Positions 35,330-44,534 are shown, counted from the first letter of the stretch. The stretch is 61,537 bases of DNA from Bradyrhizobium sp. RD5-C2 (GCF_019972155.1 NZ_BOVL01000016.1:1-61537), one strand, 5' to 3'. Numbers and translations: made by a program. The notes: generated by a model from the letters alone, not told the origin.

Positions 35330-35719
35330 CTAACGTTGCATCTGAATGATCTGATCCATCGGCATCATATTCTCATTCAGATTTGCCATGATCCAGAGCG
35401 AGCCGCCGATCACGAGCACGACGATCAAGACGCCAAAGGCCAGCGCCATCAAATTGTTGGTATTGTCGGGGCCGGTCGTGATGTGCAGGAAAAATACCAG
35501 ATGCACGCCCATCTGTGCGATCGCGAGAACGATGATCGCAAGCGCAATGCTCGGCTGCCAGACCAGGTCGGTGCCGGCAATGAAGAACGAAGTGGCGGTC
35601 AGAACGACAGCAAGCCCGAGGCCGACGACATAGCCGAGGATGCGGGTGCGGACGCGGCCGTCGCCTTGATCGCCGGGCGCGACGTCGGTTGCATGCGGTT
35701 CAAGCGAATGATCGCTCAT
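35330..35719 (-). CDS. cyoD: Cytochrome bo quinol oxidase subunit IV
   Basis: 129 residues with three membrane helices (ILGYVVGLGLAVVLTATSFF, IALAIIVLAIAQMGVHLVFF, ALAFGVLIVVLVIGGSLWI) and the family motif AQMGVHLVFFLHI. Helps assembly of the CuB site. ATG at 35719 overlaps the stop of cyoC (ATGA). Last gene of the operon. Confidence 0.93.
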   Translation of the reverse strand: MSDHSLEPHATDVAPGDQGDGRVRTRILGYVVGLGLAVVLTATSFFIAGTDLVWQPSIALAIIVLAIAQMGVHLVFFLHITTGPDNTNNLMALAFGVLIVVLVIGGSLWIMANLNENMMPMDQIIQMQR

Positions 35720-36360
35720 TTGCCGGCCCCGATCAGATAAATCACCGAGAACACTGCTACCCAAATGATGTCAAGCGCGTGCCAGAACAACGCAAAGCAC
35801 ATGACGCGGCGCAAGATGTCGGCCCGGAATCCCTTAGCTATCACCTGCGCCATCATCGTCAGCAGCCACAGCACGCCCGCCGAGACGTGCAGGCCGTGAC
35901 ACCCGACAAGGGTGAAGAATGCAGTGAGGAAGGCGCTACGGGTAGGCCCAGCGCCGCGGTCGACAAGTCCGATGAATTCCCGCAGCTCGAGCGAGAGGAA
36001 TGCCAGGCCGAGCGCACAGGTCAGCGCCATCGCTAATTGAAACAGAATCGGCTCGCGCTCGTCGGCGGCAATGCTGGCCAATCCGCAGGTAAAGCTCGAT
36101 AACAGCAAGCATCCGGTCTCGGCGGCGACCGAGCGCAGATCGAACAGCTCGGCACCCTTCGGGCCATCGGCAGTCTGTCCCGACAGCACTGCGTAGGTTG
36201 CGAAGAAGCAGGCGAACATCACCATGTCGCTGAGCAGGAATATCCAGAAGCCGTAGCCGGTGACGATCCGCTTCGACGCTGGTCCGGAATGCACGGCCCT
36301 GGAGGCATCCAGGCGCCGCAGACGATGTGGATCTTCCTGCGCAATCGCTGCTATCGCCAT
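35716..36360 (-). CDS. cyoC: Cytochrome bo quinol oxidase subunit III
   Basis: 214 residues, five membrane helices. GFWIFLLSDMVMFACFFATY, HGLHVSAGVLWLLTMM and ALFWHALDIIWVAVFSVIYL are standard subunit III motifs, including His and Glu positions of the CoxC fold. The start ATG at 36360 overlaps the stop of cyoB by one base. Confidence 0.95.
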   Translation of the reverse strand: MAIAAIAQEDPHRLRRLDASRAVHSGPASKRIVTGYGFWIFLLSDMVMFACFFATYAVLSGQTADGPKGAELFDLRSVAAETGCLLLSSFTCGLASIAADEREPILFQLAMALTCALGLAFLSLELREFIGLVDRGAGPTRSAFLTAFFTLVGCHGLHVSAGVLWLLTMMAQVIAKGFRADILRRVMCFALFWHALDIIWVAVFSVIYLIGAGK

Positions 36361-38354
36361 CAGCCCACTCCTCTCGTCGAGGCCAGCCGCTCGGCTAGAA
36401 TGGCCTGGTCGATCCGCGCGAGATCGGCGGCCGCAATGACGTACTCGTCGTGGTCGCGCCAGGCGAACACCACAAAGGTTGCAAACGCGCCGATCGCGCC
36501 GACAACCACCAACCACCAGATGTGCCAGATCAACGCGAAGCCCATCACGGTCGCGAAGAACGCACAGATGAACCCGGTCGGCGAATTCCTCGGCATCTCG
36601 ATGTCCCGGTAGTCGGGCATCGTGTCACTGGCCTGCCGTTTCGCTCGCTGCTCCATCAGCCAATAAGCATCCTCCCCGCTGACGTCGGGCATGACTGCAA
36701 AATTGAACACCGGTGGCGGCGATGCCGTTGCCCATTCGAGCGACCTGCCATCCCAAGGATCGCCGGTGTGGTCGCGTAAGGTGACACGGTGCCGGATGCT
36801 GACTACGAGCTGTGCGATCTGGCACGCGATTCCCATTAAAATGATGAGCGCGCCCACCGAAGCAACCAGCAGCCACGGACGCCATTCCGGCACGTCGTAA
36901 TGTTGCATCCGCCGCGTCATGCCGAGCAGACCGAGGACATATAGCGGCATGAACGCGACATAGAATCCGATCAGCCAGAACCAGAATGCGGCTTTGCCTA
37001 GTCCTTCGTGCAACCGAAAGCCGAACGCCTTGGGAAACCAGTAAGTGTAACCGGCAAACGCGCCAAACAGCACGCCGCCGATGACGACATTGTGGAAGTG
37101 CGCCACAAGGAAGAGACTGTTGTGCAGCAGGAAGTCGGCGGGCGGCACTGCGACCAGGACGCCCGTCAGGCCGCCGATCAGGAACGTCACCATGAAGCCG
37201 ATCGACCACAGCATCGGTGTCGCGAACCTGATGCGCCCGCCATACATTGTGAAAAGCCAGTTGTAGATCTTCACGCCGGTCGGCACCGCGATGATCATGC
37301 TGGCGATGCCGAAGATCGCATTGACGTTGGGACCCGCGCCCATCGTGAAGAAATGGTGCAGCCATACCATGAACGAGATAACGCAGATCGCCATGGTCGC
37401 GACTACCATCGACCGGTAGCCGAAAAGCGGCTTGCCGGAAAACGTCGAGACGACCTCGGAGAATATCCCGAATGCGGGCAGCACGAGGATGTAGACCTCG
37501 GGATGTCCCCACGCCCAGATCAGGTTCATGAACATCATGACATTGCCACCGGCTTCATTGGTGAAGAAGTGAAAGCCGAGATAGCGGTCGAGGATCAGCA
37601 TCGCGAGCGTCGCAGTCAGGATCGGAAATGCCGCGACGATCAAGAGATTTGATGCCAGGGCAGTCCAGCAGAACATCGGCATACGCAGATAGGTCATACC
37701 TTTGGTACGCAACTTGAGCACCGTCGTGACCAGGTTGATTCCGGCCACCAGCGTTCCGACGCCCGATATCTGCAGCGACCACAAATAATAGTCGACGCCC
37801 ACACCCGGCGAATATGTCATCTCTGACAGCGGCGGATAGGGCAACCATCCGGTCCGAGCGAACTCGCCGATCACAAGCGAAATGTTGACCAGCAGCGCGC
37901 CGGTTGCGGTCAGCCAGAAGCCGACCGAGTTGAGCGTCGGAAACGCGACGTCGCGCACGCCGAGCTGAAGCGGTACGACCAGGTTCATGAGCCCGATCAC
38001 GAACGGCATCGCGACGAAGAAGATCATGATCGTGCCGTGTGCCGAAAAGATCTGGTTGTAGTGCTCGGGAGGGAGATAGCCCTGCGACTGCAGGGCAACT
38101 GCCTGCTGGCCACGCATCATCAACGCGTCCGCGAAGCCCCGCAACAGCATCACCATGGCGAGCAGCGTGTACATCACGCCGATCCGTTTGTGATCGACGC
38201 TCGTGATCCATTCATGCCAGAGATAAGGCAGACGGCCTGAGACAACGACCCAGGTCAACACGCCTAGAATGACGAGTGCCACCACGCCGGAGGCTGCCAT
38301 GGGGATCGGCTGATCGATCGGGATCGCAGACCAGCTTAGCTTACCGAACATCAA
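36360..38354 (-). CDS. cyoB: Cytochrome bo quinol oxidase subunit I
   Basis: 664 residues, the usual length. Haem-copper core: helix VI GHPEVYILVLPAFG carries the CuB His and the cross-linked Tyr, followed by HHFFTMG (CuB His pair) and HFHNVVIGG (haem ligands of helix X). Fifteen membrane helices are expected. Reduces oxygen to water with ubiquinol electrons and pumps protons. Start ATG overlaps the stop of cyoA. The frame is intact, in contrast to cyoA. Confidence 0.96.
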   Translation of the reverse strand: MMFGKLSWSAIPIDQPIPMAASGVVALVILGVLTWVVVSGRLPYLWHEWITSVDHKRIGVMYTLLAMVMLLRGFADALMMRGQQAVALQSQGYLPPEHYNQIFSAHGTIMIFFVAMPFVIGLMNLVVPLQLGVRDVAFPTLNSVGFWLTATGALLVNISLVIGEFARTGWLPYPPLSEMTYSPGVGVDYYLWSLQISGVGTLVAGINLVTTVLKLRTKGMTYLRMPMFCWTALASNLLIVAAFPILTATLAMLILDRYLGFHFFTNEAGGNVMMFMNLIWAWGHPEVYILVLPAFGIFSEVVSTFSGKPLFGYRSMVVATMAICVISFMVWLHHFFTMGAGPNVNAIFGIASMIIAVPTGVKIYNWLFTMYGGRIRFATPMLWSIGFMVTFLIGGLTGVLVAVPPADFLLHNSLFLVAHFHNVVIGGVLFGAFAGYTYWFPKAFGFRLHEGLGKAAFWFWLIGFYVAFMPLYVLGLLGMTRRMQHYDVPEWRPWLLVASVGALIILMGIACQIAQLVVSIRHRVTLRDHTGDPWDGRSLEWATASPPPVFNFAVMPDVSGEDAYWLMEQRAKRQASDTMPDYRDIEMPRNSPTGFICAFFATVMGFALIWHIWWLVVVGAIGAFATFVVFAWRDHDEYVIAAADLARIDQAILAERLASTRGVG

Positions 38355-39172
38355 CGGCTCCGTGGCGAGACTTCAGCCTCCCGGTCCAGCGATGGACCGG
38401 GCGCGGCCGGAATATGCTGGGTCGCCACCGCCTGGAACAGTAAGGGGTCTTCCAGCCGATAGGTGGTCCTTGCATCGCCGACCGATTGGCGTGCGAGCTT
38501 GGCGTAGCTGTCGATGTTGAGCAGTTGATTGCTTGCGGCCCCCCGCTTCGCCCAGTCAGCGAACGCCAACTGCGAAACCACGTTGACGTCAAACAGCATG
38601 CCGGGAAAGCCGTCGCCGCTAAAATGCGTCGAGAGCCCCCGATAGGCACCTTCGTTGTCCGCCCGTAACTGGAGGCGGGTCACCATGCCATTCATGGTAT
38701 AGATCATGCTGCCAAGCTGCGGGATGAAGAACGCGTTCATTACACTCGAGGACGTCAGCTCGAATTGCAGCGGCGCGCCGACCGGCACCGTTACAGTGTT
38801 CACGCTGGCGATCCGCTGATCGGGATAGATGAACAACCATTTCCAATCGAGCGAAACGACCTGGATCTTGAGCGGCTGTCCGGTGCCCGCCACAGGACGG
38901 GCTGGATCCAGTTGATGTGCGCCGATCCAGGCGACGCCGCCGAGTAGGATGATGGTGAGCGCGGGGATGGCCCAGACAACCAGCTCGATCCGGCCGGAAT
39001 ATGCCCAGTCCGGCCGATACTGCGCCTTTGGATTTGAGCTCCGGTATCACCAGGCAAATCCGAGTATGGCCACGATCGTCGGCAACACGATCGCAAGCAT
39101 GATGGTGACCGAATCCACCAGGATCGTCCGCTCCGCCGCAGCAACCGGGCCTTGGGGATCAAGAATGTTCAT
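38351..39172 (-). pseudogene. cyoA: Cytochrome bo quinol oxidase subunit II with an in-frame TGA
   Basis: ATG at 39172 (MNILDPQGPVAAAERTI) leads into a membrane helix (IMLAIVLPTIVAILGFAW) and a TGA at 39047-39049, codon 42, exactly where subunit II proteins have a second aromatic (FAWWYR). The same frame then continues intact to 38351 with the second helix (VVWAIPALTIILLGGVAW), the cupredoxin-like domain (KIQVVSLDWKWLFIYP, FELTSSSVMNAFFIPQLGS, GDGFPGMLFDV). A single TGG-to-TGA change explains it. Either this is a nonsense mutation, a base-call error or a readthrough codon. No in-frame restart precedes the second helix. No lipobox is present at the N-terminus. Confidence 0.9.
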
Positions 39173-39211
39173 GGGTGCGCTGAAGTCACCTGGAGCCGGG
39201 TCCAGCCCCTT

Positions 39212-39236
39212 AACGCCGTCGGAACCAATCGGTTCC
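39212..39236 (-). promoter_or_regulatory. EcfG-type promoter of the cyo operon
   Basis: On the minus strand GGAAC-N16-CGTT, an exact match to the consensus, 40 bases upstream of the cyoA start. Confidence 0.78.
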
Positions 39237-39492
39237 CGCTATTTAGTGAATGCTTGAGGGCAGCCTCGGCTACGGTTCGTGTCGGCACGCTGACATGAAC
39301 TTCATAACCCTGCCCCATCGCGAGCGGCGCGGCGGCGGACTCGAGCCGCCTCCTTCGTGGCATGTTCGCCGCATAAGATTGCGGTCATGCAACACGCCCC
39401 ATTCGTCACGAACGGGGATCACCCGATATTGCGGCGGTCCAATAGCTCTCTCCTGCATAGCGCTGAGCGCCGGCCCTACGCACAAACTCATC

Positions 39493-40857
39493 TCATTGCT
39501 GCATCAACGCGTGGGTTTGCTGATCTCCAGCGCCCGTCACGCGCCACACCGTGTTGCCGACATCGTCAGCAATCAACAGAGCGCCGGATTTGTCAATCGC
39601 CAGTCCGACTGGGCGGCCGCGCGATTTCGCGTCTTTGCTCAGGAAGCCTGTGACGACATCCTGCGCCGGCCCATTCGGTTGGCCGTCGGCGAAGGGCACG
39701 AACACCACCTTGTAGCCATTGAGCTGCGGCCGATTCCAGCTGCCATGCTCGCCAATGAACGCGCCGCCACGATAGGACGGCGGCAGCGCATTGCCGTTGT
39801 AGAAAGCAAGGCCGAGCGGCGCGACATGCGAACTCAGGGCGTAGTCAGGCGCGATCGCCTTCGCCACAAGATCGGGGCGCTGCGGTTGCACTCGCGGATC
39901 GACATGCTGGCCATAGTAGCTGTAAGGCCAGCCGTAGAACGCGCCGTCCTTCACCGAAGTCAGATAGTCCGGGACGAGATTAGGACCGATCTCGTCGCGC
40001 TCGTTTACGACGGCCCAGAGCGCGCGGCTCTGCGGTTCGAAGGAGAGTCCGTTTGGGTTACGCAATCCGCTTGCGAAGATCCGCCACCGACCGGTGGCGC
40101 GCTCGACCTCCCAGATTGCGGCGCGGTTCTTCTCCGCCTCAATGCCGTTTTCGGTAATGTTGCTGTTCGAGCCGACGCCGACATAAAGCAGCTTGCCGTC
40201 GGGGCTCGCAACAATGCTTTTGGTCCAGTGATGATCAATCGGACCGCCTGGCAATGGCGTCAAGGTTTCGCCCGGTGATGTGATCTTGGTATCGCCGGTA
40301 TGGTAGGTGTAGCGGACGATTGCATCGGTGTTGGCGACATAGAGGTCCTCGCCGACTAATGCGACGCCGAACGGCGAGTTGAGATGATCGAGGAACACAC
40401 TTTGCACCTCGGGATTGCCGTCGCCGTTCGCGTCACGCAGCAGCGTGATCCGGTTGCTCTCCCCGGTGTCGCCCCCGGACGTCGCCCAGGACTCCACCCA
40501 TTTCATGATGAAGTCCTTTGGACGCTTGATCGGCTCTGTGCCCGGCGCCTTGGATTCGACAACCAGAACGTCATTATTCGGGAGTACATAGAGCGACCGC
40601 GGATGCTGCAGGCCGGTCGCGAGCGCGTTGATCTGCAGGCCGTCGGTGACCGCAGGCTTCTCCCCCTGCTGCCAGCCCGCGGCCGGCGCGATGTGCATCG
40701 GCGGAATCAAGTACTGCTCCTGCCCCGGTAGATCTGGGTGCGCTCCAATTTGAGTCTTGGGATCAGGTGCGGCCTCGTTGCACCCCGCAAGGCAGAGCAA
40801 TGCCGAAAGGGCGAGCGTAAGCTGGAGTTCGCGCCTCGCGACGAGCTTGCTGATCAC
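39493..40857 (-). CDS. Sorbosone-dehydrogenase-like lipoprotein (GSDH beta-propeller)
   Basis: About 454 residues. N-terminal lipoprotein signal (LTLALSALLCLAGC, lipid Cys near residue 25), then a six-bladed beta-propeller of the glucose/sorbosone dehydrogenase family: LATGLQHPRSLYVLPNNDVL, LNSPFGVALVGEDLYVANTD, FASGLRNPNGLSFEP, GAFYGWPYSYYG, AFIGEHGSWNRP and GRPVGLAIDKSGALLIADD. Relatives use PQQ to oxidise sugars in the periplasm. GTG at 40857 is chosen; a TTG at 40866 overlaps the upstream stop. Operon with the DUF2231 gene. Confidence 0.88.
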   Translation of the reverse strand: MISKLVARRELQLTLALSALLCLAGCNEAAPDPKTQIGAHPDLPGQEQYLIPPMHIAPAAGWQQGEKPAVTDGLQINALATGLQHPRSLYVLPNNDVLVVESKAPGTEPIKRPKDFIMKWVESWATSGGDTGESNRITLLRDANGDGNPEVQSVFLDHLNSPFGVALVGEDLYVANTDAIVRYTYHTGDTKITSPGETLTPLPGGPIDHHWTKSIVASPDGKLLYVGVGSNSNITENGIEAEKNRAAIWEVERATGRWRIFASGLRNPNGLSFEPQSRALWAVVNERDEIGPNLVPDYLTSVKDGAFYGWPYSYYGQHVDPRVQPQRPDLVAKAIAPDYALSSHVAPLGLAFYNGNALPPSYRGGAFIGEHGSWNRPQLNGYKVVFVPFADGQPNGPAQDVVTGFLSKDAKSRGRPVGLAIDKSGALLIADDVGNTVWRVTGAGDQQTHALMQQ

Positions 40858-40862
40858 GCGTA

Positions 40863-41333
40863 TCAATCCACAACTCCTACGCGACGCCGGTAAACCATCT
40901 CTCCGCCCAACCAAGCCGTGACCAGCATCACGAGCACGGTTAGCACCGACAACACCAGCCCTTCGGGTATCACCGAGGTCCAGGCATCGCGGCTGTGAAC
41001 GAACGAATTAGCGAGCGCGAGCAGCATAACAACGATATTCCCAATCATGTGCCACCAGGCCGCCGCGATCTGGCGGATGCGGCGGCGACCAATGAAATCT
41101 ATCAACCCGGCGATTGCCGCGAGGCCGCCCATCAGGAGGCCTGCAAACAACAGCCAGGCCGAGAAATCCGCCCACATCATCTCCGTCGTTCGCCAATAGG
41201 CGATGTCGGTGAGTAGCGCGCCGATGAAGCATACGATCGGAAACGGCACCAGCATAGGATGAATCGGATGCAAAGCAATGCGCGCCGTTGCACCCACGCG
41301 CGTGTTGGTGTTGGCTGTTGTGACTTCTGGCAT
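40863..41333 (-). CDS. DUF2231 membrane protein
   Basis: 156 residues. HPIHPMLVPFPIVCFIGALL at the N-terminus is the DUF2231 signature, with four membrane helices and the RRRRIRQIAAAWWHMIGNIV region. In rhizobia it is often paired with sorbosone-dehydrogenase-like proteins, as here, possibly as a membrane electron-transfer partner (inference). A perfect EcfG-type promoter precedes it and GGAGG stands seven bases before the ATG. Confidence 0.9.
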   Translation of the reverse strand: MPEVTTANTNTRVGATARIALHPIHPMLVPFPIVCFIGALLTDIAYWRTTEMMWADFSAWLLFAGLLMGGLAAIAGLIDFIGRRRIRQIAAAWWHMIGNIVVMLLALANSFVHSRDAWTSVIPEGLVLSVLTVLVMLVTAWLGGEMVYRRRVGVVD

Positions 41334-41357
41334 TCGGCGCCTCCGGAATGAGGCCTC

Positions 41358-41382
41358 AACGGTTCGCTTGAAACGGGGTTCC
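41358..41382 (-). promoter_or_regulatory. EcfG-type promoter of the DUF2231/sorbosone dehydrogenase operon
   Basis: On the minus strand GGAAC-N16-CGTT, exact, 25 bases upstream of the ATG at 41333. Confidence 0.78.
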
Positions 41383-41425
41383 TAAGCTACTCATCGATAG
41401 CTACTCATCGATGGAAAACGTGGTC

Positions 41426-41484
41426 ACGCGGGCGTTACACCGAATGGCCACGTTGGCGACTGTCCTGCTTTGGATTCCGTCTCC
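41426..41484. repeat. Dispersed 59-bp repeat, copy 1
   Basis: About 85 percent identical to 54685-54743. On the minus strand both copies read a shared peptide GDGI-(Q/R)-S-x-TVA-x-VA-(I/M)-R-x-NARV, and most differences are conservative at protein level, so it is probably a duplicated coding fragment. Confidence 0.75.
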
Positions 41485-41545
41485 CTTGATACATTCGAAC
41501 CAACGCGAAGTCGTTCCCATTCACCGTCGCCCGGGCCGTTGCTAG

Positions 41546-41890
41546 CTAGAACTTCACAACGGTCCGCATGCCAAGCACACGGCATCCTTAGGGACACCCC
41601 TCGTGTCGTCCCGATCGGGCTGGTCGCGCCGCCCCCTGGACGGAGGGGGACCTGAACGTTCGGTGCCCGAGCGGACCTCGTACTGACAGACCGCTGTGAG
41701 GAGCGTCTCGGACGTTCTGACCGGCCAGAACAGCCCGTAGATCGATTGGAAGTCACGGTCCATCGCTTGAGCACTCGGAGATACGTGTGCGAAGGCCGCG
41801 GCGAGGCCAACTTTATCATGCGATCGCGCGTCCATCAGGCCGATCAACTCGATGCCGGCGTCCGCGTAGAGATCAATCAGATTGCGATCG
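41546..41890 (-). pseudogene. C-terminal relic of an OprB-type carbohydrate porin
   Basis: On the minus strand the frame reads LIDLYADAGIELIGLMDAR, HDKVGLAAAFAHVSPSAQAM, RDFQSIYG, TLLTAVCQYEVRSG; after frameshifts PGGGATSPIGTTRGV, PKDAVCL and finally MRTVVKF with stop. This is the end of a carbohydrate-selective porin (strand YADAG-x-EL, PGGGA-x-P, terminal RTVVKF). At least three frameshifts and a missing N-terminal three quarters mean it is dead. Confidence 0.85.
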
Positions 41891-41927
41891 GGCGGGCTGC
41901 AGGAGGCTCGTGCAAGCGGATTTGGCC

Positions 41928-42149
41928 TCAGTCAGCGCGTAGCTGATGGCTAGCTTCCCCTTTCGCCAATTCACGCTCGGCTCGCAACCAGAAATCCAGG
42001 TCTCGACCCGCCGGCCGGCCCGCCTCTTCCCAAAGCTGCCTAGCGCGAGCCCTGCAGCGGCTCAAATGCCGGATCCGAAAGCCGCGCGCGATAGCGCCGT
42101 TCGAAACTGGCGCGATCAATCCTGGTGGGCGGCATACCCTTGCGTACAT
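41928..42149 (-). CDS. DUF2934 domain protein, possibly altered at the 5' end
   Basis: The C-terminal half RARQLWEEAGRPAGRDLDFW and LRAERELAKGE is a DUF2934 motif. The N-terminal part in this frame is not typical, while an overlapping frame beginning MPPTRIDRASFERRY (start at 42135) looks more natural, so a frameshift between them is possible. Confidence 0.55.
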   Translation of the reverse strand: MYARVCRPPGLIAPVSNGAIARGFRIRHLSRCRARARQLWEEAGRPAGRDLDFWLRAERELAKGEASHQLRAD

Positions 42150-42184
42150 CAGCAGACAATTCTCATCTCCAATGTGTAAGGAAG

Positions 42185-42538
42185 CTATTGGTCACGGCGC
42201 GACGCTCGCACTTCGGCATCACGATGGATTGCGATGGCCTCGGGCTCCTTTTCATCAAGCGTACTAAGTTCGGATCGCGCCTTTTCATCGGTGCGTAAGA
42301 GCTCATCGAGCTTCGCGTGAATGGCGAGCGTATCGCGGCGGCTGGATCGCTGGATGAAAAGCGTCATCATCCAGACCGCCAGCGTCGCAATAGCGTTGAA
42401 GTCGAACGTGCGGCGCTCAAAGACAGTCCATACAACCGCATAAAGCACGACGACCGCGAAGGCCGCCGGGTGCGCGGTAGCTTGGCCGACTCTGGTCGTC
42501 CAGTGCGTGACAGGCTTCACGGCATGCGGGCTTGTCAT
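42185..42538 (-). CDS. Low-affinity iron permease family protein
   Basis: 117 residues with two membrane helices (AFAVVVLYAVVWTVFE and IATLAVWMMTLFIQRSSRRD) and the FIQ(R/N)S motif followed by ALHAKLDELL-like sequence (AIHAKLDELLRTDEKARSEL), matching the bacterial members of the low-affinity iron permease family. True transport activity is unproven. A perfect GGAAC-N17-CGTT promoter lies upstream. Confidence 0.85.
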   Translation of the reverse strand: MTSPHAVKPVTHWTTRVGQATAHPAAFAVVVLYAVVWTVFERRTFDFNAIATLAVWMMTLFIQRSSRRDTLAIHAKLDELLRTDEKARSELSTLDEKEPEAIAIHRDAEVRASRRDQ

Positions 42539-42558
42539 ATTAGCGGCCTCCGCGACTT

Positions 42559-42584
42559 AACGGCGCGTCAACGGGCGTAGTTCC
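42559..42584 (-). promoter_or_regulatory. EcfG-type promoter of the iron-permease-family gene
   Basis: On the minus strand GGAAC-N17-CGTT, exact, 21 bases before the ATG at 42538. Confidence 0.7.
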
Positions 42585-42712
42585 CTTTCCGGAGCCTTGG
42601 GAAACGGTAAGTTTTCGCATGCTGGAGAGCGTCGAGGGCACCAAAGGCCTAGACGCCTCAAGCGCCGAGGCGGGAAACTCGGCAGGCAAGGCCAAGCCCA
42701 AGCGTCCTGGCA

Positions 42713-42856
42713 ATGCTAATCGCGGGTCTCGGACTTGCCGCGGTAACGATGGTCGTTATTTGGAGACGATCTTTTTCCACCCCTAGGCCGCAGCGCTGCG
42801 GCGCCCTTCAACTCGGGTTGCAACGACTTGCCGGACGCCCCGAACGAACCGGCTAG
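42713..42856 (+). CDS. Putative 47-residue membrane microprotein, weak
   Basis: ATG at 42713 (MLIAGLGLAAVTMVVIWRRS), one helix, stop TAG at 42854. No ribosome site; overlaps another small frame. Confidence 0.25.
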   Translation: MLIAGLGLAAVTMVVIWRRSFSTPRPQRCGALQLGLQRLAGRPERTG

Positions 42857-43034
42857 GCATGGCACGGTGCCACCCTCGAAGGAAACTAACCCGCGAAAGA
42901 AGTCGAAAAGGCTCTCACCTGCAAGGACGGCGGCAGCGAAACGATCGGCAAAAGCAGCGGGCCAGCCCTCTCCTAGTCTGGTCGATCATATGCGCGCGGC
43001 AGCTAAGAAGCGGGCTCAAAAAAGAGGTCAGTGA
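42828..43034 (+). CDS. Small basic hypothetical protein
   Basis: About 68 residues, rich in Lys, Arg, Ala and Ser (KKSKRLSPARTAAAKRSAKA, DHMRAAAKKRAQKRG). Reads like a nucleic-acid-binding tail protein. Start codon uncertain and no ribosome site. Confidence 0.35.
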   Translation: MPDAPNEPARHGTVPPSKETNPRKKSKRLSPARTAAAKRSAKAAGQPSPSLVDHMRAAAKKRAQKRGQ

Positions 43035-43176
43035 TCGGGTCGATCTCGTGACTTCGCTCTAGATCCTCTCTTGTTCCTGAGCGGATATGTACGCAGCGCA
43101 ATGCACCTATTTCGATGCATGGGAACGCTGCCTAGCACGTCCGCATTGTTCTTATTGTTTGGTGAGGTGGCGTGCC

Positions 43177-43695
43177 ATGCGTGCGTTTCCGAAGATTATT
43201 ACACTGGCGGCTGTATCGATCTCGGCGGCCACCTTCGCTTATCCTGCTGCAGCGCAAACGTTCGACGAGAGATGGTCTATCATCCCGAAGGCGCACGCGG
43301 ACCCCGCTCCCGCGGCACCTGATCAGTCGAAGGAATATCAAAAAAAACAGCCAATAAACGCTGAAAAGGTACGGGACGGTGCGGAAGATAGCCCCCCCAC
43401 GCAGACCCCCAGCCGCACCTTCTCTGGCAAGGCATCGTTTTACTCGTATCGGACGGGGAAGACAGCGAGCGGCATTGCATTCGACCGCGAGCTGCCAACA
43501 GCCGCACATCGCAGCCTTCCGTTCGGCACGAAAGTTCGCGTAACTGATCTTGCGACGGATAAATCAGTTGTCGTCCGCATCACCGACCGCGGACCAAACA
43601 TCAGGGGTCGCGTGCTCGACCTTTCGCGCGGCGCCGCGCGCAGCCTGGGAATTATGGATCGTGGCGTTGTCGAAGTTCGCGGCGAGGTCTTTTAG
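43177..43695 (+). CDS. RlpA-like double-psi beta-barrel protein
   Basis: 172 residues from ATG at 43177 with GGTGAGGTGG upstream. Signal peptide ends FAYPAAAQ. The C-terminal domain has the RlpA/DPBB pattern GKASFYSYRTGKTASGIAFD, LPTAAHRSLPFGTKVRVTDL and VVRITDRGPNIRGRVLDLSR. RlpA proteins are septal lytic transglycosylases acting on denuded glycan; no lipobox and no SPOR domain here, so this is a short soluble periplasmic member. Confidence 0.9.
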   Translation: MRAFPKIITLAAVSISAATFAYPAAAQTFDERWSIIPKAHADPAPAAPDQSKEYQKKQPINAEKVRDGAEDSPPTQTPSRTFSGKASFYSYRTGKTASGIAFDRELPTAAHRSLPFGTKVRVTDLATDKSVVVRITDRGPNIRGRVLDLSRGAARSLGIMDRGVVEVRGEVF

Positions 43696-43804
43696 CCTGC
43701 CCTGCGCGAATGGATCGCACGATGGACAAATGGGTGGACGACGCCATAGCCGACATCGTCACCAAGCTTCACAGATCAAAGATCCTTGCTCCGCGCATCT
43801 CGCC

Positions 43805-44044
43805 CTATCGGCCGTACCCGCGCGCGGACTGGGGCGACTGCCGGAGGATTTCACGATGTGACTTTGGGCGAGTTGCCAGGTTTCGGCGATGAAATCCGGC
43901 GACGCGTATGTCAGCCCGGATCCGATCGCTTACGGTTCGCACCGAGCGCTTCTTTCGCCACCGGCCGGTTTCCTTTTCGGGAACGGCGCAGCCCCGCGCG
44001 ACGATTAAAAGACCGTTTCTTTCGTTCACATAGACATCAAACAT
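43805..44044 (-). CDS. Small hypothetical protein
   Basis: 79 residues from ATG at 44044 (MFDVYVNERNGLLIVARGCA, then WRKKRSVRTVSDRI). A similar short sequence pattern occurs in many Bradyrhizobium genomes. No domain known, no membrane segment. Confidence 0.5.
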   Translation of the reverse strand: MFDVYVNERNGLLIVARGCAVPEKETGRWRKKRSVRTVSDRIRADIRVAGFHRRNLATRPKSHREILRQSPQSARGYGR

Positions 44045-44330
44045 CAGACTCTCCCGGACCGTCGAGTATAGGGGGACCGGTCGAATGCGTGGTGACGTAA
44101 ACGTCACAAACGTGGGGAATAGCTACGCGGCGTGGTTCGCCTAAGTTTATGCATGTCCCGCCGCGCCACGGCTTCAGGCGCTCCGAGGGTCGTCTTCCCG
44201 CGCTTTGCTGTGCGAAACAGCCGCATGGCGACGAACTTGCGGGTCGTGTCTCCGCCGTTCGGGAGAGCACGACAGGTTGTCGTCGAGCACAACGTGCAAA
44301 TTTCCGGACCTCCTTGAGGAGAGTCAAAAC

Positions 44331-44534
44331 ATGGCCGTTCAGCAAACGATGACTATAATCTCGCCAGATAGGGATCGGCGAAGGACGAAGTTTTGCTCAT
44401 TCGCGGCCGATTGCGCTGACAAGTGCTGGTTTGGCCCGGGAGCAGCCCTTGTTTTCCCGGTATCCCCGTTTTTTGATACCTTGAGCGTTAAGCTCAAATG
44501 GATTCACCGGCCGGAAGCTAAACACCACCCCTGA
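44331..44534 (+). CDS. Small hypothetical protein with Cys pairs
   Basis: 67 residues from ATG at 44331, with a strong GAGGAGAG ribosome site seven bases upstream. Contains C-SFAADC-ADKC spacing, then a hydrophobic stretch (GPGAALVFPVSPFFDTL). Not recognised. The start and ribosome site are the main evidence. Confidence 0.45.
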   Translation: MAVQQTMTIISPDRDRRRTKFCSFAADCADKCWFGPGAALVFPVSPFFDTLSVKLKWIHRPEAKHHP

